This document shows, one piece after another, positions 59,064 through 64,000 of a DNA stretch of 64,000 bases. Numbering within the stretch: the first letter of the stretch is position 1; the number at the start of each line of letters is the position of its first letter. Source of the stretch: Campylobacter sputorum (lineage in GTDB: Bacteria > Campylobacterota > Campylobacteria > Campylobacterales > Campylobacteraceae); the NCBI RefSeq assembly GCF_002220775.1, contig NZ_CP019685.1:1550001-1614000 (forward strand), read 5' to 3'. Both the position numbers and the translations under genes were made by a program. Below the pieces are notes generated by a model. The model ran no database searches and was not told the origin of the DNA. It saw only the letters and a list, made by a program, of their open reading frames with translations.

Positions 59064-59195
59064 ATGCAAATTTATGAAGCTATTATTTTAATAGCATTAG
59101 CTGCTCTTGCTGGTTTTTTTATATATAAAACAACATTCAAAACAGGTGGTTGCGGTTGCGGTAAAAAAGATTGTTGCTCTAAGAAAAAACATTGA
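59064..59195 (+). CDS. FeoB-associated Cys-rich membrane peptide
   Basis: 43 residues from ATG 59064, after AAAAAAGGATA. One transmembrane helix (EAIILIALAALAGFFIYKTT) and a Cys-rich tail (GGCGCGKKDCCSKKKH). This architecture matches the FeoB-associated Cys-rich family (PF12669 type), found next to feoB in many bacteria. It probably binds iron or helps FeoB at the inner membrane. Confidence 0.85.
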   Translation: MQIYEAIILIALAALAGFFIYKTTFKTGGCGCGKKDCCSKKKH

Positions 59196-59225
59196 TTGTA
59201 ATTTTGTAATAAATTCGGAGGTATG

Positions 59226-59654
59226 ATGTGTAATGAAGCAGTATTTAACAATTTTTTGAATATAATTTTAAGCAAAAAAGCTAAAAATTCAATTCCAAGG
59301 AAAGAAATTCTAAAAATACTTTTTTACAACAAGCATATAAGCATAAATGAAATTCAAAGAATATACAAAAATACGCACAAAAAACAAGTAAGTATAAGCA
59401 CTATTTACAACACACTAAATTTATTAAAAAAATACAATCTACTAACCATAATAAAATCTAAAAATTCCACTAAATATGAGATGAATATACATCTAAACCA
59501 CGATCATTTAATTTGCAAAAAATGTGGAAAAATAATTGAGTTTAAAGATGAAATTTTACAAAATTTACAAAAAGAAATCTCAAAAAAATATGATTTTATC
59601 ATACAAGGACATATTTTATCACTAGAAGGAATTTGTGAGAAATGCAAGAAATAG
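59226..59654 (+). CDS. Fur-family metalloregulator
   Basis: GGAGG at 59217-59221 leaves two possible ATGs, 59223 and 59226; the second has the better spacing. About 142 residues: an N-terminal winged helix (RKEILKILFYNKHISINEIQ, SISTIYNTLNLLKKYNLL) and a C-terminal metal domain with HLNHDHLICKKCGKIIEF and a second CEKC pair for structural zinc. Divergent from housekeeping Fur and short of several usual His ligands. Coupled to the ATPase gene by a 13-bp overlap, so it probably controls the downstream cluster. Confidence 0.85.
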   Translation: MCNEAVFNNFLNIILSKKAKNSIPRKEILKILFYNKHISINEIQRIYKNTHKKQVSISTIYNTLNLLKKYNLLTIIKSKNSTKYEMNIHLNHDHLICKKCGKIIEFKDEILQNLQKEISKKYDFIIQGHILSLEGICEKCKK

Positions 59655-61744
59655 CCATAAAATCGAACATAAAAAATAGAACTAGACTTAAATCACATCT
59701 TTTTACATTGCAAAATTTTGAGCTGATAAAAGAAGTTTTAAATTTAAAAATAATTTCAATAAGACTAAATGAAATTTGTAAAAGCATTATCATAATTTAT
59801 GACAATAAAAAAATCACATTTGAAGAAATCCTTAAACTTATACAAAAAAGTTTGAATTTACCAAAAAAAGAGCTATCAAGCAAACAAAATTACTGCACAA
59901 AAGCTTGTAATCCATGCCATTTAGTTTCAACTACAAAAACTTTTAAACAAAGAATCAAACAATTTGCTTTTTTAAGCGGCGTAGCAGCATTTGTTTTTAT
60001 AAAAGAACACATATTGCTTACTGCATTTTCGCCTCTAAGTGCACTTGCCTTAGTAGGACTTAGTTTATATATGGCAAAGCCACTTTTAAATGAGGCATTA
60101 AATGATATAAAAAACAGAAATTTTAGCCTAGAAAGCTTTATGGCTTTTTCACTTATTTTAGCAATTTTTGGTGGCGAAATTGGCGCAGCATTTGAAGTAA
60201 TTTATATTTTAACAGGATCTCGTCTTTTTGAGGAATACACAGCAAACCTGTCTCGTGTAGAGATAAGAAATTTAATCAAGATGGATGTTAATAAACTCTA
60301 TGTTTTAAGAGAAGATATTGAAGTTGAGATTGATTTAAAAGACGCAAAAAATGGCGATATAGCAGTTTTTGTAAGTGGAGAGAAAATTTGTGTTGATGGA
60401 GTTATAGTAAAAGGCGAAGCTTTGATAAATGAAGCTTTGATAAATGGAAGAAGCGAAAGTGTGCTAAAAAAACAAGGAAACAATGTTTTTGCAAATACAA
60501 ATGTTGAAAATGGTAGAGTGTTTGTAAAAATCAAAGCCCTAGGCAATGAAACTTATATTGCAAGAGTAATTAATGAAGTTGAAAAATCCCTGAGCCTAAA
60601 ATCAAAAAGTGAAGTAACTGCTGATCTGCTTGCAAAAAAAGTCTTAAAAATAGGTTCATTTATGACACTTAGCACACTTTTATTAACAGCATCTTTTACA
60701 AATGTTTTTAGCGTGATGATTATTATGAGTTGTCCCTGTGCTACTATCTTAGCAGCTAGTTCAGCCATTAGCTCAGCAATAGCAAGTGCTGCAAGAAATA
60801 ATATTTTGATAAAAGGCGGAGAGTATTTAGAAAATTTTAGCCGTTCAAATGTGTTTTGTTTTGATAAAACCGGAACTCTTACTACAGGAATTCCAGTAGT
60901 TGCCTCATATCAAACTAATATAAATGAATATGAATTTTTTCAAACTTTAGCAAATTTAGAGTATAAAAATACTCATCCAGTAGCAAAAGCAATTATAAAT
61001 TTTTGCAAAGAAAAAAACATTAAACCAAATACAAAAAATATAACAAAAAACGAAATAGGTTTAGGCGTAAGTGGGGAATTTGAAGGAAATTTATATCTGC
61101 TTGGAAATTTGAAATTTATGAAAAACAACTCAGTTATAATAAATACAAAAGAAAATAAAGCTTTTACAAATATATATTTAGCTAAAAATGGAAATTTTAT
61201 CGGATTTTTAAGCCTTAGCCACGAAGTTAGAGAAGGCACAAAAGAGATGCTAAAAGAACTCAAAAATAGAGGTGTTAAAAAGTTAGTTTTACTAACAGGC
61301 GATGATGAGCTAGTTTCTAAAGAATTTGCAAAAGATCTGAATTTTGATGAAGTTTACTATGATTTAATGCCAGATGAAAAAGCAAAAATCATTGAAAATT
61401 TAACCAAAAAAGACAGTGTTGTAATGATAGGAGATGGCGTAAATGACACACTTGCTATGAGTAAAGCAAATGTTAGTGTTTCTTTTGCAAGTGGCGGGAG
61501 CAAAGCGGCTGTTGAAGTTTCAAACATAGCTATAACAAACTCTAATCCAAAAGATATTATAAAACTTTATGATTTAAGTAAATTTGCTCTAAAAGTTGCA
61601 AATCAAAATTACAAAATAGGCACATCTACAAATATTTTTGGTTCTATTTTAGCAATGTTTGGTTTAATTAATCCAGCTGGTGCTGGATTAATTCATATAG
61701 CTCATACATCAGCCATAATTGCAAATTCAAACAGAGTTAGATAA
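59642..61744 (+). CDS. P1B-type metal ATPase with Arg/Lys-rich N-terminus (FezB-like candidate)
   Basis: 700 residues. Residues 1-70 fold like an HMA domain but have no CxxC; a basic stretch NIKNRTRLKSH sits at its start. Cys85, Cys89 and Cys92 (CTKACNPC) follow. The membrane metal site is SCPC (363-366), the phosphorylation site Asp408 in DKTGTLT, the N-domain has the THP motif, and GDGVND closes the P domain. The actuator motif TGES is replaced by NGRS (268-271), which removes the Glu needed for dephosphorylation in ordinary P-type ATPases. Operon and N-terminus recall the P1B-6 ATPase FezB of ferrosome clusters; that subgroup is my inference. Confidence 0.85.
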   Translation: MQEIAIKSNIKNRTRLKSHLFTLQNFELIKEVLNLKIISIRLNEICKSIIIIYDNKKITFEEILKLIQKSLNLPKKELSSKQNYCTKACNPCHLVSTTKTFKQRIKQFAFLSGVAAFVFIKEHILLTAFSPLSALALVGLSLYMAKPLLNEALNDIKNRNFSLESFMAFSLILAIFGGEIGAAFEVIYILTGSRLFEEYTANLSRVEIRNLIKMDVNKLYVLREDIEVEIDLKDAKNGDIAVFVSGEKICVDGVIVKGEALINEALINGRSESVLKKQGNNVFANTNVENGRVFVKIKALGNETYIARVINEVEKSLSLKSKSEVTADLLAKKVLKIGSFMTLSTLLLTASFTNVFSVMIIMSCPCATILAASSAISSAIASAARNNILIKGGEYLENFSRSNVFCFDKTGTLTTGIPVVASYQTNINEYEFFQTLANLEYKNTHPVAKAIINFCKEKNIKPNTKNITKNEIGLGVSGEFEGNLYLLGNLKFMKNNSVIINTKENKAFTNIYLAKNGNFIGFLSLSHEVREGTKEMLKELKNRGVKKLVLLTGDDELVSKEFAKDLNFDEVYYDLMPDEKAKIIENLTKKDSVVMIGDGVNDTLAMSKANVSVSFASGGSKAAVEVSNIAITNSNPKDIIKLYDLSKFALKVANQNYKIGTSTNIFGSILAMFGLINPAGAGLIHIAHTSAIIANSNRVR

Positions 61745-61767
61745 TAATGATTTTCAAATGAAATTAA

Positions 61768-61791
61768 GCTTATATTGATAATTAAATAAGC
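61768..61791. promoter_or_regulatory. Inverted repeat upstream of the small-protein genes
   Basis: GCTTAT (61768-61773) and ATAAGC (61786-61791) flank ATTGATAATTAA. It lies in the 76-bp gap after the ATPase gene, about 30 bp before ATG 61821. A possible operator for the Fur-family regulator encoded upstream, or a weak mRNA hairpin. Confidence 0.35.
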
Positions 61792-61820
61792 ATAATTAAT
61801 ATTACAAAACAAGGAAAAGT

Positions 61821-62159
61821 ATGATAACAAAAGATTTTTTAGTTAGTGTTTTATCTCATTGCAAGATAATACACCACACTCACGGGCGGTTAAGGCTTAG
61901 AATTTCAAGTAAGATAAAAGATGAGTTTGAAAATTTAGGCGATGAAAATTTAAAAAATATAAATTTAACTAAACTTGATGAAATGATAAAAAATATCAAC
62001 GGTATAAAAAATGTTAAATTTAACCGAGTAATTGGCTCAATAACAATAGAATATGATAAAAAAGAGTTCGATAAAGATTTTTGGAATGACATTATAGAGT
62101 TTAAAAAAGTTGATAATTTTTTACTTAAAATAAATGAAAAAGCAAAGGAGTTGTTATGA
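61821..62159 (+). CDS. HMA-like domain protein with GRLRLR motif
   Basis: 112 residues, no transmembrane helix. The pattern HCKIIHHTHGRLRLRISSKI, then NLTKLDEMIKNINGIKNVKF and RVIGSITIEYDKKEF, is the beta-alpha-beta-beta-alpha-beta pattern of a cysteine-free HMA-type domain (HMA_2-like). The His/Arg cluster takes the place of the CxxC. The ribosome-binding site is AAGGAAAAG. Such R-rich N-termini occur in ferrosome proteins; function otherwise unknown. Overlaps the next gene by ATGA. Confidence 0.75.
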   Translation: MITKDFLVSVLSHCKIIHHTHGRLRLRISSKIKDEFENLGDENLKNINLTKLDEMIKNINGIKNVKFNRVIGSITIEYDKKEFDKDFWNDIIEFKKVDNFLLKINEKAKELL

Positions 62160-62761
62160 ATGAACTACAAACTGCACTAAATTATGAAAATCAAGGCATT
62201 TTACTATACACAGAAATTTATAACAATTTTAGATGTGAAATTTTTGCTCAAATTTTAGAAGTTAAAAAAGCTGGTTTTGTTTTATTAGAAAGCTTTAAAA
62301 CAGACGAGGTTTTAGAAGAGTTTAAAACTCCTGATATTGATTCAAAAAAAGATGCGATATATACCGCACTAAGCTATGAAGAAAAAGCTGAAAAAATTTA
62401 TGATGAACTTACAAATAGTGTAAATGATGAAAAACTAAAAGATCTATTTTTTAGGCTTTGGGCTACATCAGAAAATGAGTATAAAAAAGCACTTTTAAAT
62501 GAAATACAAAATACTCAAAACAAACAAAGCGAAATTTTTAATTTTAAAAATTTAGAACAGATGGGCTTAAATTTAGATACAAAATCCATAAATGAACTAA
62601 ATGAAATTTTAGCTAAATTTAAAGACGGTAAAGCATCAAAAGATGATATAAATGCATTTTTACAAAATCCGTATTTCTCATTTTTATCGGGTGTTATGCT
62701 TGGGGCAGTAGGTGGAATTTTGATAGATCAAATTCTCAAAGAAAACAAAAATTTAGAATAA
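62156..62761 (+). CDS. Ferritin-like helical protein with C-terminal membrane anchor
   Basis: 201 residues. Two repeated helical pairs begin ALNYENQGILLYTEIY (about 6-21) and ALSYEEKAEKIYDELT (about 65-80), like the rubrerythrin/ferritin-like repeat E-x6-Y. The usual ExxH metal ligands are not obvious (SENEYKKAL instead). The C-terminus has a short acidic region (FKDGKASKDDINAF) and one Gly-rich membrane helix, FLSGVMLGAVGGILIDQI. It may hold an iron-binding domain at a membrane surface; metal binding is an inference. Confidence 0.65.
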   Translation: MNELQTALNYENQGILLYTEIYNNFRCEIFAQILEVKKAGFVLLESFKTDEVLEEFKTPDIDSKKDAIYTALSYEEKAEKIYDELTNSVNDEKLKDLFFRLWATSENEYKKALLNEIQNTQNKQSEIFNFKNLEQMGLNLDTKSINELNEILAKFKDGKASKDDINAFLQNPYFSFLSGVMLGAVGGILIDQILKENKNLE

Positions 62762-62772
62762 AGGAGAAAATT

Positions 62773-63114
62773 ATGGCACTTCCATTTATAGCTGGTTTAG
62801 CAGTTGGGTCATTAGCAGTAGTTGCATTTAACAACAAAGATAAAATAAAAGATAAGTTATTGCAAGGATATGAAAAAGGCAAAGAAGTAGCACAGGATTT
62901 AAAAGAGTGCGCAGAAAATAAACTAAAGTCATCAAAAGATAAGTGTTGTGATTGCGAGGATGAAAAAGATGAGAGTTGTGATTGCAAATGTCACAATGAA
63001 AATCAAAAAAATACTAGCCAAATAAAAAAATCTAGCACAAAAAATGGCAGTGCAACACTAGATTCAAAAAAACCATCATCAAGATCTAAAAAAACAACAA
63101 GCAAAGGAGAGTAG
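62773..63114 (+). CDS. Small membrane protein with Cys/acid-rich tail
   Basis: 113 residues, after AAAGGAGAAAATT. An N-terminal Gly/Ala-rich membrane helix (LPFIAGLAVGSLAVVAFNN), an amphipathic region (LLQGYEKGKEVAQDLKECAEN), then a metal-binding-like stretch CCDCEDEKDESCDCKCH and a basic Ser/Lys tail. The six clustered Cys and acidic residues suggest iron or zinc binding. No family is recognised. Confidence 0.7.
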   Translation: MALPFIAGLAVGSLAVVAFNNKDKIKDKLLQGYEKGKEVAQDLKECAENKLKSSKDKCCDCEDEKDESCDCKCHNENQKNTSQIKKSSTKNGSATLDSKKPSSRSKKTTSKGE

Positions 63115-63411
63115 ATGTTGGGTTTAAAAACATCAAATTCAAGACTTCCAGTTGATCATTTTATAAGTGGCGCACTTTTTGGAGGCATTACAGCTGGGGC
63201 TTTTGAACTTCAAAGCAAAAACAAAAACACCGCACAAATAGTAAAAAACACAACAAAATATGCTCTTGAAGGTGGAATTGCGACTTCACTTGCAATAAGT
63301 GCATCAAATAAAATTGTTCAAAAAAACTATTTAAAAGCTGGTTTTGATATAGCACTTGGCATTGGACTTCTAATAGCAATAGAAAGCGTATTTAAACAAA
63401 AGGAAATATAA
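63115..63411 (+). CDS. Small Gly/Ala-rich two-helix membrane protein
   Basis: 98 residues, with GGAG directly upstream. Two membrane segments, FISGALFGGITAGAFEL (about 15-31) and AGFDIALGIGLLIAIESVF (about 75-93), with a third, weaker segment GGIATSLAISAS between. Glycine-zipper spacing resembles small organelle-membrane proteins such as MamC, but I see no specific family match. Tightly packed between its neighbours (no gap). Confidence 0.65.
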   Translation: MLGLKTSNSRLPVDHFISGALFGGITAGAFELQSKNKNTAQIVKNTTKYALEGGIATSLAISASNKIVQKNYLKAGFDIALGIGLLIAIESVFKQKEI

Positions 63412-63756
63412 ATGATAAATCCATATATTCAAAAAACACAAACAAAGATAGAAGAAAAAATAGTAAATTCACAAAATGAATTAAAAAATAACACGCAAGA
63501 AAATATAAATCAAACAAATGCACAAAATAGTGGAATTTTAGGCTCAATTTTACCTGGAAATTTTAACTCTGCTAGCTTCTTTCAAGGTGCAATTATTGGG
63601 GCACTTGGGGCTTACCTTTTGACAAATGAGAAAGCACAACAAGCCTTATTTAAATCAGCTGTAAAAATAGGTAAATTTATCCAAGCTGGTAGCGAAGAGC
63701 TAAAAGAGAGATTTGAAGATGCAAAGGCAGAAATTGAAGCAGAAAATCAGCTTTAA
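63412..63756 (+). CDS. YtxH-like small membrane protein
   Basis: 114 residues. A hydrophilic, Gln/Asn-rich N-terminus, then one Gly-rich membrane helix (FFQGAIIGALGAYLLTNE) and a long charged amphipathic helix (LFKSAVKIGKFIQAGSEELK and on). The layout is YtxH-like, seen in envelope-stress and membrane-shaping proteins. It follows the previous gene directly and overlaps the next by 38 bp. Confidence 0.65.
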   Translation: MINPYIQKTQTKIEEKIVNSQNELKNNTQENINQTNAQNSGILGSILPGNFNSASFFQGAIIGALGAYLLTNEKAQQALFKSAVKIGKFIQAGSEELKERFEDAKAEIEAENQL

Positions 63757-64000
63757 AATCATCCATAAAAGCAAAAATAGAGTTAGATTTTTTTATCCTG
63801 ATTTAAAAAATACTACAAACGAAAGAGCTTTGGAGAGTGAAATTTTAAAGCTAAATGGAGTTGATGAGGTTAGAGTAAATAAAATTACTAAAAGCGTTAT
63901 TATAAAATTTAATGGTAATTTAGATGAAATTTTAAAGCAAATTTCAAAAATTAAACTAACTGCAGATCCCAAAAAAGCCATTAGCAAGAAAAATATTGCT
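63719..64000 (+). CDS. Start of a second R-rich HMA-like protein, probably a P-type ATPase (cut by window end)
   Basis: Open from ATG 63719 (after AAAGAGAG) to the window end, 94 codons. The N-terminus is basic (MQRQKLKQKISFKIIHKSKN) and continues RVRFFYPDLKNT, ESEILKLNGVDEVRVNKITKS and VIIKFNGNLDEILKQI. This is the same cysteine-free HMA-like fold with a KSKNRVRF basic motif as in the ATPase at 59642 and the protein at 61821. It may be another ATPase or a further HMA protein; the deciding part lies beyond 64000. Confidence 0.65.
   Translation, partial: MQRQKLKQKISFKIIHKSKNRVRFFYPDLKNTTNERALESEILKLNGVDEVRVNKITKSVIIKFNGNLDEILKQISKIKLTADPKKAISKKNIA

Noticed and set aside
60416-60445. A 15-bp unit GAAGCTTTGATAAAT repeated twice in the ATPase gene
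   Set aside because: The encoded GEALINEALI matches the normal actuator-domain spacing (GE-x-VDES-ALTGES), so no duplication is needed to explain it.

Overview
The window looks like chromosomal DNA of a Campylobacter species that is not C. jejuni. It is very A+T-rich and gene-dense. Several blocks keep C. jejuni gene order: gyrA-flgP-flgQ-flgR-asd, purB-nrdA, and fmt-birA-parA-parB-atpF'FHAGDC-tolQRAB-pal-cpoB, plus selA-selB. Other Campylobacter traits are two b-type ATP synthase subunits, a FlgR/sigma-54 flagellar regulator, long G/C homopolymer tracts and chemoreceptors ending in a short basic tail. I cannot name the species.

Layout. 1-3110: end of lepA, a decayed tautomerase gene, two related lipoproteins and comF. 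3154-7654: a five-gene surface-glycan decoration cassette (peptidase-like protein, AMP-ligase, GNAT, acyl carrier protein, AAC(3)-like acyltransferase). Its first gene carries a G9 tract and is out of frame as sequenced. 7726-13453: gyrA, flgPQR, asd. 13587-19210: purB, nrdA, doxX-like, surE, tcdA. 19320-20958: mlaA on the minus strand, then four tRNA genes with a 51-codon lipoprotein gene among them. 20959-22664: no intact gene, and a decayed MHS transporter. 22714-29523: a two-component system, then on the minus strand an arylsulfate sulfotransferase and a DsbL/DsbI pair separated by about 1.2 kb of decayed DNA. 29618-43169: a long minus-strand series from fmt to cpoB (protein modification, chromosome partition, ATP synthase, Tol-Pal). 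43300-45361: a chemoreceptor whose promoter has a C11/G11 tract between the -35 and -10 boxes. 45435-54913: selenocysteine formate dehydrogenase, selB, selA, a polyferredoxin and a TorD-like chaperone. 55097-64000: an iron locus.

The iron locus is the most interesting part. A Fur-box-like site precedes feoA-feoB. Two periplasmic proteins whose predicted mature forms start with His follow, then a FeoB-associated Cys-rich peptide, a Fur-family regulator and a P1B-type ATPase with an Arg/Lys-rich, cysteine-free HMA-like N-terminus. Next come an HMA-like protein with a Gly-Arg-Leu-Arg-Leu-Arg motif, a membrane-anchored ferritin-like helical protein, three small glycine-rich membrane proteins and the start of a second protein with the same kind of N-terminus. 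The combination resembles ferrosome (fez) iron-storage organelle clusters. That is an inference from architecture and needs testing. The ATPase also lacks the TGES motif (NGRS instead).

Two homopolymer tracts predict phase variation by two mechanisms: translational (3246-3254) and transcriptional (45343-45353). No rRNA genes, CRISPR arrays or insertion sequences were seen.
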